A stretch of 9,109 bases of DNA from NCBI GenBank assembly GCA_965178525.1, contig CBCXVS010000295.1, forward strand, positions 1 to 9,109, read 5' to 3'. The notes below the pieces were generated by a model. The model was given only the letters and a program-made list of their open reading frames with translations. It was not told the DNA's origin and made no database searches. The translations under genes and the position numbers were made by a program. Source of the stretch: CBCXVS01 sp965178525. GTDB lineage: Bacteria > Tectomicrobia > Entotheonellia > Entotheonellales > Entotheonellaceae. This document shows positions 1 through 6,734 of the stretch, piece after piece (the stretch's first letter is position 1; every line of letters starts with the position of its first letter).

Positions 1-84
1 TTTGCTCATCACTTCGATGTGCTCGAATCATGCCTCGACGTCCCCGATCAGATGTCAGAACTTATGACTCAGGAGAACGTATAA
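1..84 (+). CDS. Possible 3' end of an unidentified gene cut by the window edge
   Basis: Frame 1 is open from the first base to a TAA at 82-84 and would give 27 residues ending in MSELMTQENV. The residue mix (acidic, few rare residues) is compatible with a real C-terminus, and the stop falls just before the repeat block. No domain can be recognised from so short a piece. One minus-strand frame is also open over part of it, so the coding call is weak. Confidence 0.25.
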   Translation, partial: FAHHFDVLESCLDVPDQMSELMTQENV

Positions 85-99
85 GAAACGTAAGAAACG
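82..99. repeat. Two tandem copies of a 9-bp unit
   Basis: The unit taagaaacg occurs twice back to back (82-90 and 91-99). The second copy runs into the left arm of the inverted repeat at 94-114. It may be a slippage product or an insertion-site duplication next to the palindromic element. Confidence 0.6.
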
Positions 100-158
100 G
101 GGTCAGAGTACATTGTGGCTTTCTATGCGCTGAGGATAATGTACTCTGACCCCGTTTC
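94..158. repeat. Perfect 21-bp inverted repeat, REP/RAYT- or MITE-like palindromic element
   Basis: The arms at 94-114 and 138-158 are exact reverse complements (21 of 21) and flank a 23-nt spacer. Each arm carries the core ggggtcagagtac. Cores of this type commonly flank IS200-like REP-associated tyrosine transposase (RAYT) genes and scattered non-autonomous copies in many bacteria. No transposase lies in the window, so this would be a solitary non-autonomous copy or a remnant. As RNA it would form a very stable hairpin and could also stop transcription from either side, but no U-tract is evident. Confidence 0.75.
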
Positions 159-200
159 CCTCGAATAATTTGAAGATTTTCGCCCTCTTGCACTCTTAAC

Positions 201-1160
201 TTACATTAACTTCTGCCGAATTTCAAACAAAAGGTTATGATCAGCTATGTAGTTTGGATGATCCTCGCCGTAGACCTCCTTGAATATGGCTATGGACTCT
301 TCCAGAAAGTCGATAGCCTCTGGGTAACGCTTCAGCTGGACATAAAGTCTCGCTAGGTCACTGATTGAACTCGCAATTAAAGGATGAACACTATATAATA
401 TTTCCCGTTTGATTTCCAATGATTACTTATATGTAGATTCTGCTTCTGAATAGCGGCCAGTTTGCTGTAGAAGGCCTGCAAGGTTATGAAGTGACACCGC
501 GAAGTCCGGTGACTTCTTTCCGCTTCGTTCTCTGTCCACTTCTAGTGCAGGCTTGAAGGCCTGTTCCGCCTTTCCGAAGGAGCCTGTCTTCCTGTATAGA
601 TGTCCTAGTCTAGCGAGGCTGTCGGCAAATTCAAAGCTTTCTTCACCGAAGGCTTCTCGTGCCAACCGACTTGCTGCCCCTCCAAGTGATAACGCCCTGA
701 CATGGAGCGATTGAACTGACCTCCGCTCGGCAAGATTAGTCAATCGCCCTATTTCTTCGGGGACCTCTCTTCCTCTCGTTCGAAGGTCATCCAGATATGG
801 GGTCTGATCGTCGAATTCAGCGGCCTGAAGCGCGCAGTTGGCAAGGTCACGTATATGCGAGTGAACATCACGCAGGTTGCGTTCAACGTCCCTGAAATTC
901 ACCTCCTTGCGTTTCGCAATCGCCCACAATAAGTCACGGATGATTGCCTTTAACTTATTCTTGCTGGCTCCCCACTCCGGCGGCATAGGCTCCAAATACG
1001 TGAACCTGATCGTCCCCCCGAGCGTAAATAAATCATCAGCGAATTGGTCTCCCATGTACTGCCATCCTCTCACTTGGTCTCGGACTTCAGCAGACCAGGC
1101 ATCCATTGGTACACCTCGAACACGGTGTGCAAGGAGTCCGAGATTGTACATGCGAAGCAT
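201..1160 (-). pseudogene. TPR-repeat protein gene interrupted by an in-frame stop
   Basis: One reading frame runs from the ATG at 1160 to a TAA at 423-425, then continues in the same frame to a second TAA at 201-203. Without the first stop the product would be about 318 aa. The C-terminal half has three roughly 42-residue TPRs of kinesin-light-chain type: FADSLARLGHLYRKTGSFGKAEQAF, then FAVSLHNLAGLLQQTGRYSEAE, then ASSISDLARLYVQLKRYPEAI. The stop sits inside the second repeat, where TYK-stop-SLEIKREI would normally be TYKxSLEIKREI. A CAA to TAA change would explain it. The N-terminal ~140 residues are not recognised. The start is doubtful: there is no ribosome binding site at 1160, and the frame stays open and protein-like upstream to a TAG at 1206-1208. 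TPRs of this type mediate protein-protein contacts, often in signalling or conflict proteins. The gene is probably dead, or it makes a truncated 245-aa protein. Confidence 0.75.
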
Positions 1161-1215
1161 AAGTTTGCCAAAAGCCGTACAGTCTCTGAAGAGGGCGTGT
1201 TCGTCCTACATTTTA

Positions 1216-1389
1216 CTACCGGACAGATTTTTGCCACAAAATGATGATATGGAATTGGACTAGGACCGGTAATCCTTCATTCTCGCTGATATCGAGTGGT
1301 ATTTGGGGTGAGTGCTCTACTTTATAATCACGTGCGGGGACAAAGTCTCTCGACCAAATGCCCCCTAGCTGTGCCGTACGCTCTATGAT
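1216..1389 (-). other. Start-less open stretch, possible gene remnant
   Basis: A 57-codon open frame runs from just after the stop of the 81-aa gene to a TAG at 1216-1218. It contains protein-like sequence such as GGIWSRDFVPARDYKVEH and IPLDISENEGLPVLVQFH but has no usable ATG, GTG or TTG near its beginning. It is in the same frame as the 81-aa gene upstream and in a different frame from the TPR gene downstream. It could be the decayed N-terminal part of the TPR gene (joined by a frameshift and a stop) or chance. No domain is recognised, and nothing else is visible in the 1209-1389 interval. Confidence 0.3.
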
Positions 1390-1635
1390 TTACACCGGTT
1401 GTGCCAGTGTCTCAGGTGCAATCTCCACACGCTCCACAGAAAAGCCTGCGGTTCTAACATGCGCGATCGCTGAACGGATGGCGGCTTCCAATGATGAGGC
1501 TTCACGGTGGAAGTGAATCTGTGGTGTGCCAGCGATGGTAGACAGAGTCCCGTCATGAAAGAAGCTATAGAGCCTATCCGCTTCTTCCTCATTGGGATCT
1601 GCGGTCAAAATGAGTGTGAACTCATGCTCTTTCAT
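1390..1635 (-). CDS. Small conserved-type hypothetical protein, 81 aa
   Basis: The predicted protein starts MKEHEFTLIL and has a hydrophobic first strand, an acidic segment (ADPNEEEADRLYSFF), a middle strand TPQIHFHREA, a helix SLEAAIRSAIAHVRTAGF and a final strand VERVEIAPE. This order resembles a widespread family of small alpha/beta proteins with a F-x-L-x-L start and a HFxREAxSLExAIxSAI core. Longer members often continue into a small HTH region, which is absent here. Function is not known to me. The ribosome binding site is weak. It lies between the frameshifted hydrolase gene and the broken TPR gene, so it could itself be a relic, although the frame is clean. Confidence 0.65.
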   Translation of the reverse strand: MKEHEFTLILTADPNEEEADRLYSFFHDGTLSTIAGTPQIHFHREASSLEAAIRSAIAHVRTAGFSVERVEIAPETLAQPV

Positions 1636-1697
1636 AGTGAGACCATCTTTCTCGTTTCATCCCTCTGACTCGTTTACTTGCCAGATCTGCCGCTAGC

Positions 1698-2601
1698 TCA
1701 GACGCCGAGGAACTCGCGCACCACACGCTCAAATGCGACCGGGTTGTCGCCCTGCACCAAGTGGCCCGCTTGCGGCACTTCGACCAGTCGGCTGTCCATG
1801 AGCGTGTTACACATCTTCGTGGCGGTTTGCATCGAGAGCATATTACTCTCGGCGCCCCGCACGACGAGCGTCGGCGCTTTGACCTGGGCCAGATCTGCCC
1901 ACGCCATTTCGTTCATCTCGCTCCCGCGGTCGCGCCGGATGCCACGCCGCCGGTCGTGCTTCCACGTCCAGCGCCCATCTTCCATGGGCTTGAGGTTGTT
2001 GAGAAGGCTCCCCCGTATCTGCGCTTCAGGACGTCGCGGATTATAACGTTTGACACGCTCCACGAGCCAATCGAAGGACTCGAACGTCTCCGTCCCCTCA
2101 AGAAATTCTCGAATGTGGCGGCGGCCCTCGGCCTGCACGTCCGGCCCCACGTCAACGATGATGAGGCGATCGACCTTCTCGGGGTATGCGGCGGCAAAGC
2201 TGTAGGCGTTACGTCCTCCCATCGAGAGGCCCATCAGCACGAAGGCGTCATAGCCAATCGCATCCGTGAATGCCTGGATGTCGGCCACGTGAAATGCCGT
2301 GTCGTAATCGCCCGCCTCAGACCATGCACTATCGCCGTGTCCGCGCTGATCCAGCGCCACGATGTGGAAATAGTCGCGCATCGCCAGGGCGAAAAAGGTC
2401 CCAGCTATGGGCGCTTTGGGCGCCTCCGTGGAGCAGCAGCATCTTGGGCTGGTGGCGGTTGCCCCAGTCGAGATAGTGCAGGCGCATACCATTGGCCTCG
2501 ACGTACTGGTCCTCTGGCAGAACCTCAGCCGAAAATGTGATCCCTGCAGCCCGAGCCGCGTCAAATAGATTCATGCCGCCAAGGGTTTCGGCCGTGGTCA
2601 T
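1698..2601 (-). pseudogene. Alpha/beta-fold hydrolase, frameshifted by one base
   Basis: The ATG at 2601 is preceded by AGAGGAG at a 6-nt distance. The first frame encodes residues 1-70 including the oxyanion-hole segment LLLHGG (58-60). At the A5 run at 2392-2396 (T5 on the coding strand) the protein continues in another frame. Removing one base gives SWDLF-ALAMRDYF and a full 300-aa hydrolase. Conserved features are DQRGHGDS after strand 4, the nucleophile elbow GLSMGG (Ser126 of the restored protein), a candidate acid in RGAES (about Glu251, where Asp is more usual) and the catalytic His in PQAGH (about His280). The family covers esterases, C-C hydrolases, haloperoxidase-like enzymes and others, and the substrate is not readable. 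It is transcribed divergently from the TPP-enzyme genes. The single-base shift in a homopolymer may be a sequencing error, so the gene may be intact in the organism. Confidence 0.85.
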
Positions 2602-2680
2602 GCTGTGCTCCTCTTTGCATGCTGATGCATCATGTTTGCACGCTATGGTATCATGGCTCGTCGTCGATTGCCTATCCCTT

Positions 2681-2720
2681 TAGGATTGTGCCTTTAGGAT
2701 TAGGATTGTGCCTTTAGGAT
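2681..2720. repeat. Perfect 20-bp tandem duplication in the divergent control region
   Basis: Positions 2681-2700 and 2701-2720 are identical. Each copy begins taggattgtg and ends cctttaggat, so ttaggat-type half sites recur every 6 to 20 bp. The array lies 18 bp upstream of the start of the TPP-enzyme alpha gene and 79 bp upstream of the divergent hydrolase start. The 20-bp period is close to two helical turns. It may be a regulator site array or simple slippage. Confidence 0.8.
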
Positions 2721-2737
2721 GGTGAAGGATCCGGAGC

Positions 2738-3250
2738 ATGCCGGTTTCAGAAGCCAACTCACGCGTCGTGTACAACGCCATGAAAGCCTGTGGCATTCGC
2801 CTGACATCGGCTTTGCCCGAAACCTGGTTGGTGCATCTCATCGCCCTGGCCGAGGCCGATCCGGACATGACCCTGGTGCGCTTGGCCAAAGAGGAAGAGG
2901 GCGTGGGCATCTCCGCCGGCACCCATCTGGCCGGCGTGAAGTCGGCCATGCTCCTGCAGAACCATGGGTTGCTGGCCAGTGTGAACGGCATCGTTTCCCT
3001 GGCTCAGCTCTACCGTATTCCGCTCCTGATGCTGGTGAGCTACCGGGGCGACATGGGTGAAGAACATCCCTGGCAAACCGAAGGCGGCATCGCCACTGAG
3101 CCCCTGCTGCAGGCCTTGCGCATCCCCTATCAACGGCTGCAATCCCCGGCGCATGTGCCGCCGCGTTTACACCAAGCGCAGACCTTGGCCGAAGCCTCGT
3201 TGCGCCCGGTGGCGTTGCTGCTCTGCCACGATTTGATGTGGGAGGACTAA
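2738..3250 (+). CDS. TPP-dependent decarboxylase, alpha (PYR-domain) subunit; sulfopyruvate/phosphonopyruvate decarboxylase-like
   Basis: This 170-aa protein matches the N-terminal (pyrimidine-binding) half of a thiamine-diphosphate enzyme. The segment LVRLAKEEEGVGISAGTHLAG (about residues 46-65) holds the cofactor-activating Glu (within 52-54). The segments MLLQNHGLLASVNGIVSL and YRIPLLMLVSYRG(D) are typical of the ComD/phosphonopyruvate-decarboxylase group. In that group separate alpha and beta subunits together decarboxylate a 3-substituted pyruvate to an aldehyde. The start at 2738 is preceded by AAGGA at 8 nt, and a TGA stands in frame just upstream. The stop overlaps the start of the beta gene by one base, so the two are almost surely cotranslated. 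The real substrate is unknown: no neighbouring gene makes sulfopyruvate or phosphonopyruvate. Confidence 0.88.
   Translation: MPVSEANSRVVYNAMKACGIRLTSALPETWLVHLIALAEADPDMTLVRLAKEEEGVGISAGTHLAGVKSAMLLQNHGLLASVNGIVSLAQLYRIPLLMLVSYRGDMGEEHPWQTEGGIATEPLLQALRIPYQRLQSPAHVPPRLHQAQTLAEASLRPVALLLCHDLMWED
3241..3245 (+). promoter_or_regulatory. Ribosome binding site for the beta subunit gene
   Basis: GGAGG lies within the last codons of the alpha gene, 4 nt before the ATG at 3250. It favours that ATG over an in-frame GTG at 3238. The stop and start share one base (TAATG), which indicates translational coupling. Confidence 0.7.
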
Positions 3251-3840
3251 TGTTACGTAGCGATGCCCTCCGGGCCATCTATCTGGCGCTTGAGCCGTGT
3301 GTCGTGGTCACGATTATGGGCGCGGTCGCGGCCGAATTGTATGCGCTGGGTCATCGCCCCAATTTCTTTTATCTGGAACACGCCATGGGCCTCGCCTCGT
3401 CCATGGGCCTCGGTATCGCCTTGAGCCGTCCGGAATTACAAGTCGTCGTCCTCGATGGCGATGGTTCGGTGCTCATGAACCTGGGCAGCCTGACGACCAT
3501 GGCGCGGTATCACCCGGCCAACTTGATCCATATTGTGTTTGACAACGAGAGTCTGCTGTCGGTCGGACAGCGTTTCACCACCGCCACGGCCTCCGGCAGC
3601 GATATTGCCGCCATGGCGGCGGCGGCAGGTGTTCCCAACACCGCAACCGTCCGTACGGAAGCGGCTCTCGCGCAAGCGTTTCGCGCCGTCCTGGGCGCGA
3701 AGGAGCTGACGACGCTCGTTGCCAAGGTGGCGGCGCAAGGTCCCGCGAGTTACTTGATTGATGTACACCTGCTTGAGAATCGTTTTGCCTTTCAGCGCTA
3801 TCTGTCGGCATGCCGTACCGATGGCGGAGCTACGCCGTAA
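3250..3840 (+). CDS. TPP-dependent decarboxylase, beta (PP-domain) subunit; sulfopyruvate/phosphonopyruvate decarboxylase-like
   Basis: This 196-aa protein is the diphosphate-binding half of the TPP enzyme. It contains FYLEHAMGLASSMGLGIAL (about 40-58) and the TPP/Mg motif that begins LDGDGSVLMNLGSL (GDG at 70-72). The motif ends 26 residues later in FDNESLLSVG (Asp98-Asn99). These are the hallmarks of the ComE/TPP_enzyme_C fold, and the length suits a stand-alone beta subunit. The last ~10 residues (RTDGGATP) extend past the usual end, and the gene overlaps the convergent hydrolase gene by 11 bp. Together with the alpha subunit it should form the complete active site at the subunit interface. 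Substrate not assignable. Confidence 0.88.
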   Translation: MLRSDALRAIYLALEPCVVVTIMGAVAAELYALGHRPNFFYLEHAMGLASSMGLGIALSRPELQVVVLDGDGSVLMNLGSLTTMARYHPANLIHIVFDNESLLSVGQRFTTATASGSDIAAMAAAAGVPNTATVRTEAALAQAFRAVLGAKELTTLVAKVAAQGPASYLIDVHLLENRFAFQRYLSACRTDGGATP

Positions 3841-4615
3841 AAAATTCGATCATCAGCCGGTTGACCTCCGGTGCGTTCTCATAGGCCGACCAGTGTCCTG
3901 CTTGCGGGATCCGATGCAGGTCGAGATCGCCGACGACCTCGCGAATCTGCCCAATCATGTGGTCGGCCGGACGATAGGGCGCATCATCTCCGATGCCCCA
4001 GAGCAGCCGGAGTCGGCCTTTGAGTTGCGCCAAGTCCGGCAGAAGGGTGCCGCCACCACTGACTTTGCGGCTGTTGAAGCGCGTGTGGCGCACGCAATAG
4101 GCTTGAATGTCGAGCGTATCCGCCGTGATGGATGCCGGATCGGTCAGCATATTCACGAGCAGATTATGCCGGCAAATGTCCCGGAACAGCGCCTCATCGT
4201 CCCCCGCTTCCTTATAGCTGCGCGTCGGTCGGCTGGCAGAATCACGCGGCGGCAATCCCGCCGGAGACACTAGGCACAGATGGGTCACGCGCGGACCCAG
4301 ACGCATGGCCATATTGGCCGCGATGGCCCCGCCAAAGGAAAAACCGGCGAAGCGCAGCGAGGCATCGCCCGGCAACATGTCGATCAAGGCGTGATAGACC
4401 AGGTCCAGATACGCCGCCCCCGTGGTATCCCGTGGAACCCCAGCGGAGGCGCCATAGGCGGGATGATCGGGCGCGTGCACGGTAAAATGCTTGGATAACG
4501 GCCCGATATTCCGGATCCAATGCTGCCAACACCCCATACCGCCGTGAAAGAGCACCACGTCCGGTCCGCTGCCGCTCTTTTGCACCGCCATCACTTGCGC
4601 CTTGTCCATCGCCAT
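3830..4615 (-). CDS. Alpha/beta-fold hydrolase
   Basis: This 261-aa single-domain hydrolase has the oxyanion-hole motif LFHGGMG (24-26), DHPAYGAS after it, the nucleophile elbow GFSFGG (Ser93), a candidate acid in WGIGDD (Asp210) and the catalytic His in PQAGHW (His241). The start at 4615 (MAMDKAQV) is chosen because GGAGG lies 5 nt upstream. An in-frame ATG at 4630 lies upstream of that site. It follows the MDR oxidoreductase gene after 26 bp on the same strand, so the two form an operon. It differs in sequence from the frameshifted hydrolase at 1698-2601 and is not a recent duplicate. It may act on an ester, lactone or C-C bond in the same pathway as its neighbours. Confidence 0.88.
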   Translation of the reverse strand: MAMDKAQVMAVQKSGSGPDVVLFHGGMGCWQHWIRNIGPLSKHFTVHAPDHPAYGASAGVPRDTTGAAYLDLVYHALIDMLPGDASLRFAGFSFGGAIAANMAMRLGPRVTHLCLVSPAGLPPRDSASRPTRSYKEAGDDEALFRDICRHNLLVNMLTDPASITADTLDIQAYCVRHTRFNSRKVSGGGTLLPDLAQLKGRLRLLWGIGDDAPYRPADHMIGQIREVVGDLDLHRIPQAGHWSAYENAPEVNRLMIEFFTA

Positions 4616-4620
4616 GCCGC

Positions 4621-4625
4621 CCTCC
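4621..4625 (-). promoter_or_regulatory. Ribosome binding site that decides the hydrolase start
   Basis: GGAGG on the minus strand, 5 nt before the ATG at 4615. It lies inside the longer reading that would begin at 4630, so the internal ATG is the better start. Confidence 0.6.
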
Positions 4626-4641
4626 GTCATCGCATCCTGAT

Positions 4642-5733
4642 TCACCGTGAGACGCCCAATACGTCTGTGCCGGCGCGCCGCTCTTGTATAGCTTGGTCCA
4701 GGGTGGGGTCTTCTCCAACGCCAACTAACGTCTTGCCAAAATTGCCGCCCTCCAGCATGGCCCTGAATGCCTTCGGCGCGTGTTCGAGCCCGGGCCACAA
4801 ATCCTCTTTGTACTTGACTTTGCCGTCCCGGATCCAGCCGGCCATCTCGGCGAGAAATTGCGCCTGATAGTCCGCCACAAAATTCCCCACCGTGAGCCGG
4901 TGCGCTTGCACGTTTTGGCGCCCAAAAGTCGCTTGTCCCTGCGCCATCCATGCCTCGTGCGGATCGCCCGGCGTGGGGTTGCTATACTGCGAGATGAGGC
5001 CACAGAGGCTGATGCGCGCCTGCGGGTTGAACAGCGGTAGCACGGCATCGAAAACCCGACCGCCGACGTTTTCAAAATACACATCGATACCGGCGGGACA
5101 GGCGGCCTTGAGGTCCGCCGCTAGGTGGTCGCTTCGGTGTGACACACAGGCGTCAAAGCCCAGCACCTCGGTGACAAAGTCACACTTTTCCCGGATGCCC
5201 GCAATGCCGACGACTCGGCAGCCAAAAATCTTCGCAATTTGCCCGGCGACCTGCCCCACGCCACCGGAAGCCGCGGACACCACGGCGGTCTCGCCCGCTT
5301 TGGGCGCGCACTGCAGCGCCATGCCGGAATAGGCCGTGAGGCCGAGCATACCGAGGACGCCAACGGCCGTGGAGATGGGGGCCGGCGCCGGGTCGATCTT
5401 GCGAGGGAGCATGTAATTGAATACCGAGATGCCGTCGCCCGTGAGGCCGTAGGTTTGCCAGCCATTCGTGTTGAAGACGAAGTCGCCCTCTTGGTACTCC
5501 GGAAGATGGCTCTTCACGACCTGGGAGACGGTACGGCCATGGCACACATCGCCCACCGCCTCCACGCCGCTGCGCCGGCGCCCCCACTGATAGGGATCGA
5601 GCGAGAGGTAAATCGTCCGCGTCAGCATCTGCTGCGGGCCAGGCTCCGGAATGGGCGTCTCGACCAACCGAAAATCGCCATCCGTTGGCAGCCCTTCAGG
5701 GGGCGTGCGCGCAAGAATCCACTGCGTATTCAT
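4642..5733 (-). CDS. NADP-dependent zinc-independent MDR oxidoreductase (LTB4 dehydrogenase/CurA-like)
   Basis: The protein has 363 aa, slightly longer than the usual ~335-345 because of a C-terminal tail after KTLVGVGEDP. The start MNTQWILARTP follows AGGAG at 7 nt. Characteristic segments are YLSLDPYQWGRR (42-53), VLGMLGLTAYSGM (126-138), the dinucleotide-binding loop AASGGVGQVAGQIAKIFGC (154-172), DVYFENVGG and GNFGKTLV near the end. Zinc-binding Cys/His sets are absent. Family members reduce the double bond of enones or alkenals with NADPH (leukotriene B4 dehydrogenase, CurA, double-bond reductases). It is the first gene of a two-gene operon with the downstream hydrolase. The exact substrate is unknown. 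Confidence 0.9.
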   Translation of the reverse strand: MNTQWILARTPPEGLPTDGDFRLVETPIPEPGPQQMLTRTIYLSLDPYQWGRRRSGVEAVGDVCHGRTVSQVVKSHLPEYQEGDFVFNTNGWQTYGLTGDGISVFNYMLPRKIDPAPAPISTAVGVLGMLGLTAYSGMALQCAPKAGETAVVSAASGGVGQVAGQIAKIFGCRVVGIAGIREKCDFVTEVLGFDACVSHRSDHLAADLKAACPAGIDVYFENVGGRVFDAVLPLFNPQARISLCGLISQYSNPTPGDPHEAWMAQGQATFGRQNVQAHRLTVGNFVADYQAQFLAEMAGWIRDGKVKYKEDLWPGLEHAPKAFRAMLEGGNFGKTLVGVGEDPTLDQAIQERRAGTDVLGVSR

Positions 5734-5914
5734 GTCGGCTCTCCTGTGATACGATGCGATAGGCGGCGGGGAATCGCACCCGGCAAGGGATTGATTCAAG
5801 GAAGGAGCTGGTTTACGCTGCCATCATGTCCGGCGCCGTCAGCCACATCTTATGGCATATCGCGGCACGCTGGTCAACTGTATTGGAGACGCGCAGAGGA
5901 GGCTTCGATAGCTG
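5734..5914. promoter_or_regulatory. Divergent intergenic region between the MDR operon and the SDR gene
   Basis: About 180 bp separate two divergent starts, so promoters for both must lie here unless the SDR belongs to a longer plus-strand transcript. No convincing -35/-10 pair is visible for either direction. The only other item is the short open frame at 5826-5915. Confidence 0.35.
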
Positions 5915-5915
5915 A
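5826..5915 (+). other. Possible 29-codon leader ORF with a TGATG overlap onto the SDR gene
   Basis: ATG at 5826 opens a frame (MSGAVSHILWHIAARW...) that ends in TGA at 5913-5915, sharing the A with the SDR start codon. A purine-rich AAGGAAGGAG lies upstream but about 18 nt from the ATG, which is too far for a good site. It may be a translationally coupled leader or chance. The SDR's own site (GAGGAGG) is 12 nt from its ATG, unusually distant, which makes coupling worth considering. Confidence 0.2.
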
Positions 5916-6706
5916 TGGATCTGGAACTAACCAACAAAGTCGCCATTATTGGCGGAGCCAGCAAGGGCTTGGGACGGGCCTGTGCCGACGTTCTGGCGGC
6001 GGAAGGTATGAAGATCGCGATCTGTAGCCGCACCCAGGCTGACCTCGAAGGCGCCGCGGCGGACATACGCGCCGCCAGCGGAGCCGACGTCCTGACGTTT
6101 GCCGGCGATCTGGATCGGTATGACACGATTAAAAACCTCGTTGCGACGGCGGTGGACCACTTCGGACGGCTGGATATTATGGTGAACAACTCCGGCGGTC
6201 CTCCCTTAGCCCGATCCGTCAATGCCACGGAAGAACAGTGGGAAACGGCGGTGCAACGCTCGCTGTTTTTCTTTGCGCGCATGTCCCGCGAAGCCATCCC
6301 GCATCTCAAGGCGCAAGGGGGTGGACGCATTATCAATATTTTAGCCAGCACAGTGTACCAGCCCATTCCCAACCTGGCTCTCTCCGGCGCGACGCGCATG
6401 GGCGTGGTGGCCTTTGCCAAGAGTCTGGCGGATGAAGTCGGCCGGGATGGCATTCTGGTCAATAATGTCTGTCCGGGCTCCATTCTGTCTGAGCGCATGC
6501 TCTCCAACGTCACCGCCCGCGCCAACGAATTGGGCATCTCGGTTGAAGACGCCCTGGCGCAGCGCGCTTCCGAGACGGCTGTTGGCCGTATTGGTGAGCC
6601 CAAGGAGCTGGCGTACCTGGTGGCGTTTCTGGCCTCCGGCAAGTCCACGTACATCACGGGGACGACCATCCTGGTGGATGGCGGTTTGGTGCGCTCGGTG
6701 ATGTAA
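5915..6706 (+). CDS. SDR-family protein with atypical catalytic site (3-oxoacyl-ACP-reductase-like)
   Basis: This 263-aa protein has a clear Rossmann fold: the glycine motif GGASKGLG (13-20, G14xxxG18xG20), GDLD (64-67), the NNSGG motif (91-95), IINILAST with Ser145, and the C-terminal VGRIGEPKELAYLVAFLAS and YITGTTILVDGG signatures. Where classical SDRs have YxxxK, this protein reads SGATR (Ser157 and Arg161), so both the catalytic Tyr and Lys are replaced. A known BKR-like SDR subgroup lacks the standard tetrad, and this protein looks like a member. It may use another proton donor or be non-catalytic. An in-frame TAG just upstream (5909-5911) fixes the ATG at 5915. It is divergent from the MDR operon and probably part of the same metabolic cluster. 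Confidence 0.87.
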   Translation: MDLELTNKVAIIGGASKGLGRACADVLAAEGMKIAICSRTQADLEGAAADIRAASGADVLTFAGDLDRYDTIKNLVATAVDHFGRLDIMVNNSGGPPLARSVNATEEQWETAVQRSLFFFARMSREAIPHLKAQGGGRIINILASTVYQPIPNLALSGATRMGVVAFAKSLADEVGRDGILVNNVCPGSILSERMLSNVTARANELGISVEDALAQRASETAVGRIGEPKELAYLVAFLASGKSTYITGTTILVDGGLVRSVM

Positions 6707-6734
6707 GCCAGCGGAGATACACCGAGCGATATCT

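Noticed and set aside
1761..2540. 259-aa open frame on the plus strand
   Set aside because: It lies opposite the alpha/beta hydrolase, is His/Arg/Ala rich and has no family features. It is an antisense shadow of GC-rich coding DNA.
3250..3840. Assignment as true sulfopyruvate decarboxylase (comE)
   Set aside because: The fold and split-subunit layout match, but no coenzyme M or sulfonate genes are nearby, so only a family-level name is justified.
4616..4951. N-terminal extension of the second hydrolase
   Set aside because: The extension overlaps the MDR coding sequence in another frame. A GGAGG site and the end of the MDR gene place the start at 4615 (or 4630).
5239..6027. 262-aa plus-strand open frame
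   Set aside because: It runs antisense to the MDR gene and out of frame with the SDR start. The MDR and SDR readings carry clear motifs and this one has none.
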